Assembly: GCA_964490845.1 (NCBI GenBank)
Contig: CAZBED010000010.1
Location: 1 to 64,000, forward strand
Direction of reading: 5' to 3'
Length of the DNA: 64,000 nucleotides
Source of the DNA: JADJSS01 sp964490845
Lineage (GTDB): Bacteria; Bacteroidota; Bacteroidia; Chitinophagales; JADIYW01
Every line of letters starts with the position of its first letter. The first letter of the stretch is position 1. Below are positions 53,565 through 62,223 of the stretch, in pieces. Under the pieces are notes generated by a model. It worked only from the letters and a program-made list of their open reading frames with translations. It did not search any database and was not told the origin of the DNA. Both the position numbers and the translations under genes were made by a program.

Positions 53565-54914
53565 TTAACGAAAATGCAGACTATTGGTAACTTTCTGCCC
53601 AATGTTCCTGCCTTGCTGTATGCCATTTTCAATCGCTTCTCTGTAATGAATGCCACCATACAGTCGGGAAAGGGCAGCCTGACTGGCGGCATCGTAAAAA
53701 GAAAAGAAAGATCTTGGAGAATAACCATAAGCCATACTGCTACTGTCTGTAAATGCAAAAGAGCCAATGGCGTTTGTCAACGCTTTAGATGCGGCTCCCG
53801 AACAAACACTGTGTCCGGATGGATATTCCGGAAATGGAGGTGTAATATCACTGCCTTGTCCTGTTGTCCAGCTTGGTTTCATATAGGCTTTGATGTAAGT
53901 TTCTGGTCGCAGGAGGTTGTATTTGTATTTTGCATCCCAGCAGGAAATGAACGCGTCCGCAGTAGTGATGCCAACCAGTGCATATAATTCTGCGGCCTTG
54001 TCTAATTTGTAATTCTTCAAATGGATAATATATTCCAGTATTCCCATCCAGTGCCCTGCCGGTGTTTGTGTCCCGCTTTGATCGCGCCACCACAAAACGC
54101 TATTGTTCTGCTCAATGGTTTTATTCTCAACGGTGGTTAAAACCTCCCCAGCCTGTCTGCCAAAAGCAGAACTCGTATCCGTGGAGAAAATAACCATTTG
54201 AGGAATCTCAAACTGAGATGATGAATCCATGACAAACGGGCGCATTTGGACCCAATAAGGTTCTGCCGGTTTTAGATGTGCACCATCGGTAGGTTCCCAG
54301 TACCAAAGATGGTCAGCATCCCGTGGAGGGACCGTGTAAGTAAGCGTTTTTACCATCAGAAAATTATCGGAAGCCGCATATTGTTTGATGGCATCTGCCA
54401 CCACTAACCCTCTTGCTTTAGATTTATTAATAATAGAATCTACAACAATACCACTCTTGGCTGAAAGGATCCTGTCATGCAGAGCAAGCACAGAATCCCT
54501 GTTTTCCGTCGTTAACAAAGGAATGATGGTATCACATTGTGCAATCAATACCAATGCCTCATTCAATACGATATCATAATCCAGAGAGTCTGTATTAACA
54601 GGGATAGAATTTAAGTTAAATCCGTTTAACTGGCCTTGTAGGGATTTGTTGTTTCTGATGCCGTCTACGACACTTTCATACAATGTAATGCCGGTATACG
54701 CATATACTCTGGCTGCTCGTGGTGGATTGATATTTTGAGTAGTTACAATCCTGCGAAACACATTGACCCAGTCAATAGCATTTTTGGCATTATAAGCAGA
54801 AACATCCGAGAGTTCATGTTTTACCGGGATATCCGTTTCTGCTTTCTTGCAACTGTTTATTGACAACAAGCATCCCAGCAGAAAGAAGGTGGAAAATCTA
54901 AAGAGTTTATTCAT
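53565..54914 (-). CDS. Vanadium-dependent haloperoxidase-like PAP2 lipoprotein
   Basis: A 449-residue exported protein. The N-terminus FRFSTFFLLGCLLSINSCKK is a lipoprotein signal. The helical core belongs to the PAP2/vanadium haloperoxidase superfamily. NLLRPETYIKAYMKPSW carries the first phosphate/vanadate-binding residues, PPFPEYPSGHSVCSGAASKA the second motif with its histidine, and LSRLYGGIHYREAIENGIQQ the third with the His/Arg pair. It may be a haloperoxidase or a phosphatase; the motifs fit both. Confidence 0.87.
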   Translation of the reverse strand: MNKLFRFSTFFLLGCLLSINSCKKAETDIPVKHELSDVSAYNAKNAIDWVNVFRRIVTTQNINPPRAARVYAYTGITLYESVVDGIRNNKSLQGQLNGFNLNSIPVNTDSLDYDIVLNEALVLIAQCDTIIPLLTTENRDSVLALHDRILSAKSGIVVDSIINKSKARGLVVADAIKQYAASDNFLMVKTLTYTVPPRDADHLWYWEPTDGAHLKPAEPYWVQMRPFVMDSSSQFEIPQMVIFSTDTSSAFGRQAGEVLTTVENKTIEQNNSVLWWRDQSGTQTPAGHWMGILEYIIHLKNYKLDKAAELYALVGITTADAFISCWDAKYKYNLLRPETYIKAYMKPSWTTGQGSDITPPFPEYPSGHSVCSGAASKALTNAIGSFAFTDSSSMAYGYSPRSFFSFYDAASQAALSRLYGGIHYREAIENGIQQGRNIGQKVTNSLHFR

Positions 54915-54925
54915 AGTATAACAGG

Positions 54926-55849
54926 TTATTGCAAGATAATATCAAAATCGACCAGATCGATGAATACCTGAACTCTTTCTTCAATTTCCTGACGGGATAA
55001 TTCTTTCAGGCGCTGCGGTCCGAATTTTTCCACGCAGAAACTAGCCATTGCGGATCCGTAAATTACGCCACGTTTCATGTTTTCAAAGGATAAATCTTTG
55101 GTATTGGATAAATAACCCATGAATCCGCCTGCAAACGTATCTCCTGCTCCGGTTGGGTCAAATACATCTTCTAAAGGCAGAGCAGGTGCAAAAAATACAC
55201 GGTTGCCGTGAAACAACAATGCACCATGTTCACCTTTCTTTATAATGAGGAATTTAGGGCCCATGCCACGAATGGTCTCAGCGGCTTTTACCAAGGAGTG
55301 CTCTTTACTCAGCTGTCGTGCCTCTTCTTCATTTACAATCAGTAAATCTACCATCTTCAAAACGGTCATCAGAGGTTCCAATGCGATATCCATCCAAAAG
55401 TTCATGGTGTCCATCGCAATCAGTTTCGGACGTTCCTGCATCTGACTGATGACCTTGGCCTGTAAAGACGGGTCGATATTTCCTAAAATCAAAAATTCAG
55501 ATTTCTTGTATTTTTCCGGTAAAATAGGGTCAAAGCTTGCTAAAACGTTTAAATCAGTCACTAAAGTGTCTCTACGGTTCAGATCCATGTGGTATCTTCC
55601 GCTCCAGAAGAAAGATTTTTCACCTTCTTTTACCTGAATACCATCGATATCCGTTCCAATGGATTGAAGATAAGCCAGTTCGTCCTTGTCAAAGTCATCA
55701 CCGATAACACTTACCAGCTGCATATCATGGCTAAAATGCCCGGCTGACTGGCAAATATAATTACCGGAACCGCCGGTAATCCTATCCACCTTGCCGAAGG
55801 GCGTTTCTATGGCATCAAAAGCGACTGTACCTACAACTAAAAGACTCAT
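54926..55849 (-). CDS. PfkB/ribokinase-family carbohydrate kinase
   Basis: A 307-residue sugar or nucleoside kinase. The N-terminal GGSGNYICQSAGHFSHDMQL is the substrate-binding signature, and VFDPTGAGDTFAGGFMGYL near residue 237 is the PfkB signature with the catalytic Asp of GAGD. Length is normal. No sugar-catabolic genes adjoin it, so the substrate cannot be chosen. It starts 72 bases from the tRNA gene, divergently. Confidence 0.92.
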   Translation of the reverse strand: MSLLVVGTVAFDAIETPFGKVDRITGGSGNYICQSAGHFSHDMQLVSVIGDDFDKDELAYLQSIGTDIDGIQVKEGEKSFFWSGRYHMDLNRRDTLVTDLNVLASFDPILPEKYKKSEFLILGNIDPSLQAKVISQMQERPKLIAMDTMNFWMDIALEPLMTVLKMVDLLIVNEEEARQLSKEHSLVKAAETIRGMGPKFLIIKKGEHGALLFHGNRVFFAPALPLEDVFDPTGAGDTFAGGFMGYLSNTKDLSFENMKRGVIYGSAMASFCVEKFGPQRLKELSRQEIEERVQVFIDLVDFDIILQ

Positions 55850-55892
55850 GTAAAAAATTTTTGCAAATATTGCATAATTATTTTTAATACCC

Positions 55893-55900
55893 TACATTTG
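55893..55900 (+). promoter_or_regulatory. tRNA promoter -7 box (TACATTTG)
   Basis: Exact TAnnTTTG 20 bases before tRNA-Asn, with TTG at 55870-55872 giving a 20-base spacing. This is the cleanest promoter in the window. Confidence 0.7.
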
Positions 55901-55920
55901 CACTCCTAAATTAACAGAAT

Positions 55921-55994
55921 GCTTCCTTAGCTCAGCAGGTTAGAGCAACTGACTGTTAATCAGTAGGTCCCTGGTTCGAGCCCAGGAGGGAGCG
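55921..55994 (+). tRNA. tRNA-Asn (GTT)
   Basis: A 74-base cloverleaf. The seven-base acceptor arms (GCTTCCT with AGGGAGC) pair completely with one G-U. The D-arm is GCTC/GAGC, the anticodon arm ACTGA/TCAGT around loop CTGTTAA with anticodon GTT (55955-55957), and the T-arm CCTGG/CCAGG around TTCGAGC. The discriminator base is G at 55994 and no CCA is encoded. A single copy was seen. Confidence 0.97.
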
Positions 55995-56025
55995 CGAGGC
56001 GGCTGAATATTCAGTCGCCTTTCTT

Positions 56026-56985
56026 TTATCCAATTTCCGCCACCGCCAACCCAATCTTTTCACTTCCTTTGCTCCAATGGGCATGGTTGCGGGCATTGAA
56101 ATACAGATAAACCTTATTGTTAAAGATTTTTACATCACAGGCATAGATATGGCTTGCCATCCATGGAATGTCTTTATTGGGCGTCAGGACAGGCTCGTTC
56201 AACAGATATGTCCAATCAAGACCGTCTGTTGATTGAAGGATGCAGATGGCAGAACCCGATTTACCGTCCTGCTCATAGATGCCGTTCTGAAAGGCTACAT
56301 ATCCATCTTCACAGGGTATGACTTTCATAGAGCCGGCTCCCAGATTGTTCCATCGCATGGTGGGAGAAGGTGAAATGACCGGCGATACAGCAGCAGTATA
56401 GGGGCCATTGATATTGTTGCTCTCCGCATAGGTGATGTGCAGCGGCTCATTGAATCCGCAATCCGGAACACGTACCAGCGAACAGGAAAAATACAAACGA
56501 TAGGTATCATTAATCTTTAGTAAACAAGGATTACCGACCGCTCTTCCCAGTCGGGTATCTTCATGAAAAGATTGTGACGGACGAATGATGTTAACAGGCT
56601 CAGACCAGTACATCAAATCTCTGGAATAGACCATCTCAATCCTGGAAAACCAGCGTTGTTTGGGTAAAAAAGAAAAGAGCAGTTTTAACCCGGTATATTT
56701 TTCATAAAACAAATAATACGTATCCTTATCTTTAAAAATGAAGGGACGCAACGCAGCGCGGACTACTCGTTTATTATGACGTTGCCACCGGATGCCATTA
56801 TCGGACACATATTGAAAGATTCCATAAATGGTATGGGCAAACAGATGCCATTTTTTATCCGGCGATTCAGCAGGTGTCAGTACGGTAGGATCCGCTACCA
56901 AAGGTGTCAGCCTGGGTGGATATATCAGCGGAGCTTCGCTGTGCAGGGTAAACTTCAGTGATTGGAAATCAGCCATCTTCATCAT
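56026..56985 (-). CDS. Beta-propeller glycosidase-like protein (GH43/GH32 or inositol-glycan-transferase-like)
   Basis: A 319-residue protein built of repeated beta-strand units with Asp-x-x-Tyr-x-Leu-Phe patterns (DTYYLFYEKYTG, DTYRLYFSCSL), the feel of a five-bladed propeller. VADPTVLTPAESPDKKWHLF resembles the first-blade acidic block of GH43/GH32 and of glucosamine-inositolphosphorylceramide-transferase-like proteins. No signal peptide is seen, which argues against a secreted glycosidase. Several ATGs open the frame (MMKM); the first is used here. It lies just downstream of the TMTC-like gene. Confidence 0.7.
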   Translation of the reverse strand: MMKMADFQSLKFTLHSEAPLIYPPRLTPLVADPTVLTPAESPDKKWHLFAHTIYGIFQYVSDNGIRWQRHNKRVVRAALRPFIFKDKDTYYLFYEKYTGLKLLFSFLPKQRWFSRIEMVYSRDLMYWSEPVNIIRPSQSFHEDTRLGRAVGNPCLLKINDTYRLYFSCSLVRVPDCGFNEPLHITYAESNNINGPYTAAVSPVISPSPTMRWNNLGAGSMKVIPCEDGYVAFQNGIYEQDGKSGSAICILQSTDGLDWTYLLNEPVLTPNKDIPWMASHIYACDVKIFNNKVYLYFNARNHAHWSKGSEKIGLAVAEIG

Positions 56986-56997
56986 ACAAATCAGCGT

Positions 56998-59058
56998 TTA
57001 TTGTAAATATTCCGGAGGAACCTGCGCTCCCATTTGCTGTGCCTGCTTCGCATCGCGCAGCGCCGCATCCCTGTTGCCTAGGTTGCGGTTCGCGGTTGCC
57101 CTACCCAGGTAAAACAAGGGTTGCGTGTTCTTTAAGGAAATAGCTTTATCGAAAGCAATTAATGCTTCCTGATACCGGCCCAGCGCGATATTGCACAATC
57201 CTTCTTCGTGATAAACATCCGCATTATAAGGGTTTAAACGGAAATAGGAGATGTGTTGTTTCAAACACAATTCATATTGTCCGGTCATATAATAGATCAG
57301 TCCTCTGTTGAGGTAGCCATTTGCATTATCAGGATAAACTTCGAGTCCTCTGCTGAGGTAATACAGCGCTTTCTCCAGATTGCCGGCCATCGCGTAAGCA
57401 ACACCCAGGTTTACAATCATTTCACCGGTTACCTTCTTATCTGTCTGTCCTGCTATGGAATCATTTTTTATAGCCTTCAGGTAACTTTGCAATGCCAGTT
57501 GCAGCAGTTCATTGCGCTGATTGCTGAGTGCGGCATCCTGAGCGGGAGTGGCATTTACTTTGTCCAGGTACACTTTGGCTATTCCGTTGTAAACATATGC
57601 ATCTGTCGGCTGCAGACGGATGGCTTCATTGAAATTGAGAACGGCTTTGTCAAAGTTTTTTTCATCATCGCGGTAGTATACCGCTGCCTGTTTCCAGGCC
57701 AGCGGACTGTTCGGATAGATTTTCTTGACGTGTTCCCACAGCGTGCCGCCATTTTGCCAAACGCTGATTTGCCGGTAACATAAGAAGGCTAAAAAAATAC
57801 AATATACCACAACAGCACTTTGTATATATAGTTTAAAAGCCGGCCTTTGTAAAATGGTCCATTCGTATCCTTTAATGAAGATAAAAAATAAGCCGATGTA
57901 GGCGATATACGTAAACCTGTCGGCAAGGAAACCTTGCCCGGCGCCAACAATCTGAAGCAGAAACATCACATTAAAGGTAAAGAATGCCCACCCAAACATA
58001 AGATTGGTTTGCTTCTTTTTGAATGCCCATATCAGGAATCCGATTAAGGCTATCGGAACTATACCGAGACAAACATACGCCATCACCGGCAGTTCGGGTG
58101 GATAGGGATAGAGCGGAGAAAGACGAAAAGGAATCAGCCATTTAATGAGGTATACGGCATAGGAATATGCGCCTACAGCCAGCCGGTCAATAAAGGTGTA
58201 ATTGATGGTGGCATTTTCAAAGTTCAGTGATTTTTCACCTTTCAGAAAGTAAATATTTATTAAACCAAATACCAGCGACAATATCCACCACGGCAGTTTT
58301 TCGACTATCAGGATTTTTACAGACAACCAACGGCGGTTTAAATAGAAATCCACGGCAACCATGGTAAGGGGCAGGGTAACTGCCTGCACTTTTGAAAACA
58401 AGGAAATGACGGATAATATAATAGCGAGCAGATACCACTTTGTCTTTCCGGTGTCCGACTTTATACAGGCAATATAAGATGATAATGCGCCTAAGAAAAA
58501 CATACTGTACAGCACATCTTTGCGCTCTGTAATCCAGGCCACTGACTCTACCCGCATGGGGTGGATACCGAATAACAAGGCTGCAATAGCTGAAGGGATA
58601 AGACCAATTTCCAGCTGAAGGAAAATGATGAACACCAGCAATGTGCAGACCAGGTGCATCCAAAGATTATTCAAATGGAAGATAAATGGATTTAAGGTTG
58701 GGTTGGGTGCGAAGAAATGTTTTTCAAGGGCAAAAGTAAAAATAGGCAGCGGGTTATAGTTGCCAATGACATCGGAGGTGAAGATGGTTTTAACGGCTTT
58801 CCAGTCCCATTGATAGGCGAATACTTTTAGCGTTTCGTTTTCCAGTATGTTTTGCGGATCATCCCAGTTCACAAATTTCAGGGAAAGGGTGGGTAGAAAG
58901 AGAATAAGAGTAATAAGTAATACACAGGCCACAATCACCCAACGCGTATAGTTTGTTGATGTTGCTGGTTTGCCGGTTTTGGTTTTTGTGGCATTCGGTA
59001 TTTCTTTCTTCGCCGGGGTTTTTGGATGCGGTTTTCCTTTTTGACTATTTTTTGCCAT
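56998..59058 (-). CDS. TMTC-like polytopic protein with C-terminal TPR repeats
   Basis: A 686-residue protein. A Lys/Pro-rich cytoplasmic tail of about 35 residues leads to roughly ten hydrophobic spans (35-420). Then come TPR repeats (about 440-680), for example NLGVAYAMAGNLEKALYYLS and GYLNRGLIYYMTGQYELCL. NWDDPQNILENETLKVF and FGIHPMRVESVAWITERKDV are the block typical of TMTC-like GT-C proteins, where NWDD holds a loop acid. Animal TMTC proteins are O-mannosyltransferases, but bacterial members are uncharacterised. It may glycosylate exported proteins. Confidence 0.82.
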   Translation of the reverse strand: MAKNSQKGKPHPKTPAKKEIPNATKTKTGKPATSTNYTRWVIVACVLLITLILFLPTLSLKFVNWDDPQNILENETLKVFAYQWDWKAVKTIFTSDVIGNYNPLPIFTFALEKHFFAPNPTLNPFIFHLNNLWMHLVCTLLVFIIFLQLEIGLIPSAIAALLFGIHPMRVESVAWITERKDVLYSMFFLGALSSYIACIKSDTGKTKWYLLAIILSVISLFSKVQAVTLPLTMVAVDFYLNRRWLSVKILIVEKLPWWILSLVFGLINIYFLKGEKSLNFENATINYTFIDRLAVGAYSYAVYLIKWLIPFRLSPLYPYPPELPVMAYVCLGIVPIALIGFLIWAFKKKQTNLMFGWAFFTFNVMFLLQIVGAGQGFLADRFTYIAYIGLFFIFIKGYEWTILQRPAFKLYIQSAVVVYCIFLAFLCYRQISVWQNGGTLWEHVKKIYPNSPLAWKQAAVYYRDDEKNFDKAVLNFNEAIRLQPTDAYVYNGIAKVYLDKVNATPAQDAALSNQRNELLQLALQSYLKAIKNDSIAGQTDKKVTGEMIVNLGVAYAMAGNLEKALYYLSRGLEVYPDNANGYLNRGLIYYMTGQYELCLKQHISYFRLNPYNADVYHEEGLCNIALGRYQEALIAFDKAISLKNTQPLFYLGRATANRNLGNRDAALRDAKQAQQMGAQVPPEYLQ

Positions 59059-59088
59059 AGATGTTTCAGCGCTAATTTATAAAATATA

Positions 59089-59286
59089 TTATCCGCCGCA
59101 GCCAATCAGGCGGTTGGGGTTTTTTCTGACCAATTCTTCCAGCTCCGGCATCAATGTTTCTTTCAAGGATTCAAATCCCTGCAAAGATGCTGTGTTGGTT
59201 TCAACACTTGTATCGGTGTTAACACGCTTCTTTTCATTTGCGGAAGATGGAATCTCCTTCGTGAAATGTTTTTGCTTCTTAGTCAT
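59089..59286 (-). CDS. Small 65-residue protein ending in GCGG
   Basis: A 65-residue peptide, Lys/Glu-rich and probably disordered through residue 30, then a likely helix (SLKETLMPELEELVRKNPN), ending in RLIGCGG before TAA. It is not a recognised family. The double glycine at the very C-terminus, with a Cys just before, recalls carrier tails and RiPP-like leaders, but no core peptide follows and no obvious modification or cleavage enzyme adjoins. It is divergent from a PhyH dioxygenase and 30 bases from the TMTC-like gene. Confidence 0.6.
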   Translation of the reverse strand: MTKKQKHFTKEIPSSANEKKRVNTDTSVETNTASLQGFESLKETLMPELEELVRKNPNRLIGCGG

Positions 59287-59303
59287 ACTTAAAATTAATC
59301 ATT

Positions 59304-59311
59304 TATCTTTA
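59304..59311 (+). promoter_or_regulatory. Possible -7 box (TATCTTTA)
   Basis: Seven of eight positions match TAnnTTTG, only eight bases before the PhyH start, so the transcript would be nearly leaderless. Confidence 0.3.
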
Positions 59312-59319
59312 TAAACAGA

Positions 59320-60348
59320 ATGAAAAAGTTTATTCAGCAGTACACCGGTTTCCTCCGAAATATACGATTCTTTCATTATCTGTATAATTGGCTGCACCGA
59401 AAGGGGCTGAAGCACAATAAGCATTTATATCCATATTACGGGATTAAAAAATCAATTTACGCATCCCTTTCACATAAGGATTTTGCCGGGATGCGGGCGA
59501 AAGCTCCGTGGATGGATGGCATAGTAAGTAAATCGGATATTGAAAACCATCCGATGTTTCCGCACTTTCCGGAAGAGATTTCCAAACAGGCGCTGGACTG
59601 GCCGGAGAATGGCTTCCTTGTCTGGAATAATTTTTTGAGCAGCGAAACAGTGGATGATATCAATGTGGATATAGACGAATTGCTGAATAAGAATGCGGTG
59701 GATTTTAATTACACGGGAAGAAAAATTTTCAACGCATACAAACAATCCTACACCCTTCGAAAAGTAATTAAAGAGAAACGGCTGCTGGAGTTGCTGTCCT
59801 TTCTGCTGGGCAAGAAAGTGTTGCCCTTTCAAACGATTAATTTTTTAAAAGGAAGTGAGCAGGCTCCGCATTCGGATTATATTCACATGAGTACTTTTCC
59901 GCAGGGATACCTGATTGCAGCCTGGTTTGCATTAGAGGATATTTCGTTTGAACAAGGACCTTTGTCTTATTATGAACAGTCCCATCATTTACCGTATCTG
60001 ACGAATGAAGACTATGATAACAAAAGCACTAAGTATTTGCTGGATGGAAATGCCAATAAAAAATATGAAGCAAAAGCTCGGGAGTTGGTAGATACGAATA
60101 ATCTCCAAAAGAAGATCTTTACTGCCAAAAAGGGCGATGTCTTTATCTGGCATGGAAATCTGATTCATGCCGGAGAGCCTGTGCTGAATCCGGCATTAAC
60201 GCGAAAGAGTGTGGTGGCTCATTATTTTGCGGAAGGTGTAATTTGTTATCATGAAATCAGCGAAAGGCCTGCCATCTTTGATACAGAACTGGTGGGCGAA
60301 GTAAAAGAGGACTTTTACAAAGGGCAGACACATTTTTTTGAGGTGTAA
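59320..60348 (+). CDS. Phytanoyl-CoA dioxygenase (PhyH)-family Fe(II)/2-oxoglutarate oxygenase
   Basis: A 342-residue non-haem iron oxygenase. NGFLVWNNFLSSETVDDI begins the PhyH fold. APHSDYIHM supplies the HxD iron ligands, FIWHGNLIHAGEPV the distal histidine and LTRKSVVAHYF the 2-oxoglutarate-binding arginine. PhyH proteins hydroxylate lipids, amino acids or small metabolites. The N-terminal 110 residues before the core are basic and unlike the usual short leader. Substrate not visible; the adjacent 65-residue peptide is a speculative candidate. Confidence 0.88.
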   Translation: MKKFIQQYTGFLRNIRFFHYLYNWLHRKGLKHNKHLYPYYGIKKSIYASLSHKDFAGMRAKAPWMDGIVSKSDIENHPMFPHFPEEISKQALDWPENGFLVWNNFLSSETVDDINVDIDELLNKNAVDFNYTGRKIFNAYKQSYTLRKVIKEKRLLELLSFLLGKKVLPFQTINFLKGSEQAPHSDYIHMSTFPQGYLIAAWFALEDISFEQGPLSYYEQSHHLPYLTNEDYDNKSTKYLLDGNANKKYEAKARELVDTNNLQKKIFTAKKGDVFIWHGNLIHAGEPVLNPALTRKSVVAHYFAEGVICYHEISERPAIFDTELVGEVKEDFYKGQTHFFEV

Positions 60349-60356
60349 TGCTTGTG

Positions 60357-61076
60357 CTAACCTTTTCGTATAAATACCCTGTAGGCCATATACAGGAAGC
60401 CCGGAATAATCACCACCGCCAATCTGAAATAAGAAGTTGAGCCCATATATGGCAGTCCGAATGCAATGACCGTCAAAATGAAAATGCCGAGTAATATAGT
60501 GAACAGCTTACCCCATATAGTCTCATAGATGGTTTTTTCACGCACTATAGCAGTGACGGAAACCGGAGTCTTATGGCTTGCTTCAGAAGGTTGTATTGCC
60601 TGATTATAGTTTTCTGCCTGTGCTAAGAAATTGGAAAGGAATAGTCTGAATTCCGCTTTCTTTGCGCCATACATATCATTCAATACCCATTCATCTCCGT
60701 TCTTAAATTTTATTTCCAGATACTCGTACTCTCCTCTGTACCGCCCACGGTCGGTGCCATTTTTATATCCTTTCACATCACCCCAGTCGTAATGACTGAA
60801 TGCTTTCTTTCGCAACAGGAATCCGGGGTTTTCCAGCGTTCGCTGCAGGTATGATGATGTCAGGCTGAAGGTGGCAATACAGGACAAAACGGATACAACA
60901 TAAAACATAAATCCAAGGATGCCCGACACAAGCAGCCATACCGGGAGGTGTGCAAAGATTCCGATAAATAAAATCCACAAAGAAATAGTCATGGTAACCC
61001 CTATCGAAAACCAGTTGCCAAGGGGTAATACTTTACAGGAATATTGGACAGGAATTGCAGAAGATGATTTCACCAT
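60357..61076 (-). CDS. Membrane protein of unknown function
   Basis: A 239-residue protein not recognised by family. Two hydrophobic spans near 25-75 (TISLWILFIGIFAHLPVWLL) and two near 190-230 flank a central soluble domain with alternating beta-strands (YEYLEIKFKNGDEWVLND), somewhat like a bacterial PH domain. Overlaps the stop of the next gene upstream by seven bases, so it is translationally coupled with the 61070 gene. Regulation and role are unknown. Confidence 0.7.
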   Translation of the reverse strand: MVKSSSAIPVQYSCKVLPLGNWFSIGVTMTISLWILFIGIFAHLPVWLLVSGILGFMFYVVSVLSCIATFSLTSSYLQRTLENPGFLLRKKAFSHYDWGDVKGYKNGTDRGRYRGEYEYLEIKFKNGDEWVLNDMYGAKKAEFRLFLSNFLAQAENYNQAIQPSEASHKTPVSVTAIVREKTIYETIWGKLFTILLGIFILTVIAFGLPYMGSTSYFRLAVVIIPGFLYMAYRVFIRKG

Positions 61077-61399
61077 AATTCGTCGTCGCTAACGTCTGCG
61101 GGTTTTTGTGATTTAAATAGTTTACGGGTTTCTATCTTTTGTTTTTGCCGATCAATAATCAGATCGGCGATTATCTCTGCGGCATTCTCACCCTGATGCG
61201 CTTTCATCGGTTTGCGGACTTTATCTTCATGCACATCAATTCTGTACAGCAGATACAGCAGGTGTTCAAAATCGTTATTAATCCAGTCATTGATTCGCTG
61301 AATAATATGCTTCCTGAATTCGCTGAATGAATTAAACGAGATAGTGTTTTCTTCCAGCAGTTGCAGGGTGTACTCCTGAATCGTTTGTTCGTTTTCCAT
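61070..61399 (-). CDS. Small conserved-looking cytoplasmic protein
   Basis: A 109-residue protein from the ATG at 61399; a TTG at 61447 would add 16 residues of poorer appearance. It is mostly helical and charged (ENEQTIQEYTLQLLEENTIS, FEHLLYLLYRIDVHEDKV), with no motif I can name. It ends within the start of the membrane protein gene at 61076, so the two are probably translated together and may be partners. Function unknown. Confidence 0.7.
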   Translation of the reverse strand: MENEQTIQEYTLQLLEENTISFNSFSEFRKHIIQRINDWINNDFEHLLYLLYRIDVHEDKVRKPMKAHQGENAAEIIADLIIDRQKQKIETRKLFKSQKPADVSDDELW

Positions 61400-61454
61400 G
61401 GTTTTGTATTTAAGAATACGATGTGTTCTAAAGACGATGGTTGACAATAACAGA

Positions 61455-62213
61455 TTACAAATTTATTTTCTCTATACCCATCCCGAATAATGCGAAATCA
61501 AAACGGACTGGATCATTTTTATCAATCTTCTTTAAGTTAGCAGTTAATTCGCAAACTGTCAACCAGTCACGCTGTTTTCTTTCTATTAAGTTTAACTGTC
61601 TCGCATAATTTTCGACATGTACATCTATCGGCATTAATAAAAACTCGGGTTTTATTTTTTTCCAAATACCAAAATCTACACCGTTTTTATCTTTCCGCGC
61701 CATCCATCTCAGGTACATATTCAATCGTTTGCAGGTAGATTTTCTTTCGGGTGTGGCGATATGTTTTCTGGTTCGTTCGGGATAATGAGCCAGTGAAAAA
61801 AACTGACGATGAAACTGTGTCAGACCTTGTTCCGTGCTGTGCGCCAGAAATAAGGTCTCCAAGGTGTCTTGTTTGGAATAATGTTGTTTCAGGAATTCAA
61901 TGAAATACAACACGTCGGTAGCATTGAATGTACGGTGAACAAAATGGGTAAATGGTTTTAAGTCTTGTGCAGAGTGGTGCAATACAAAATCATGCGGATG
62001 ATTGTCCATCAGAGCCATCAGTTTATTACAACTGTTGATAATAGATGTTCGGTTGCCCCATGCGAGTGTGGCAGCAAACAGTCCTGCAATTTCAATATCC
62101 TGTTTTTTGCTGAAACTATGCGGAATGGAAATCGGGTCATTGGCGATAAAATCCGGGCGGTTATATTTCGCGTGATAAAACTCGAGGATGTCTACTGTTT
62201 TTTGTGTTACCAT
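61455..62213 (-). CDS. TIGR02757-family protein
   Basis: About 252 residues from the ATG at 62213, which avoids overlap with the PrsW gene; a longer frame to 62306 would run through 83 bases of it. The pattern VDILEFYHAKYNRPDFIAND, LFAATLAWGNRTSIINSCNK, and LLMPIDVHVENYARQLNL matches the TIGR02757 family of uncharacterised bacterial proteins, alpha-helical and cytoplasmic. Its function is not known. Confidence 0.85.
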   Translation of the reverse strand: MVTQKTVDILEFYHAKYNRPDFIANDPISIPHSFSKKQDIEIAGLFAATLAWGNRTSIINSCNKLMALMDNHPHDFVLHHSAQDLKPFTHFVHRTFNATDVLYFIEFLKQHYSKQDTLETLFLAHSTEQGLTQFHRQFFSLAHYPERTRKHIATPERKSTCKRLNMYLRWMARKDKNGVDFGIWKKIKPEFLLMPIDVHVENYARQLNLIERKQRDWLTVCELTANLKKIDKNDPVRFDFALFGMGIEKINL

Positions 62214-62223
62214 ATCTCGGCTA

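Noticed and set aside
57253..57783. A 176-codon frame opposite the TPR part of the TMTC-like gene
   Set aside because: Hydrophobic-looking translation is the reverse of TPR helices; no promoter or family resemblance, and the minus-strand gene is well supported.
59089..59286. Double-glycine RiPP leader
   Set aside because: The GG is at the very end of the frame, so no core peptide follows, and no maturation enzyme or peptidase-containing transporter is adjacent; kept only as an unexplained C-terminus.
61399..61447. N-terminal extension of the 109-residue protein from a TTG
   Set aside because: The extra residues look unlike the helical rest and an ATG at 61399 is available.
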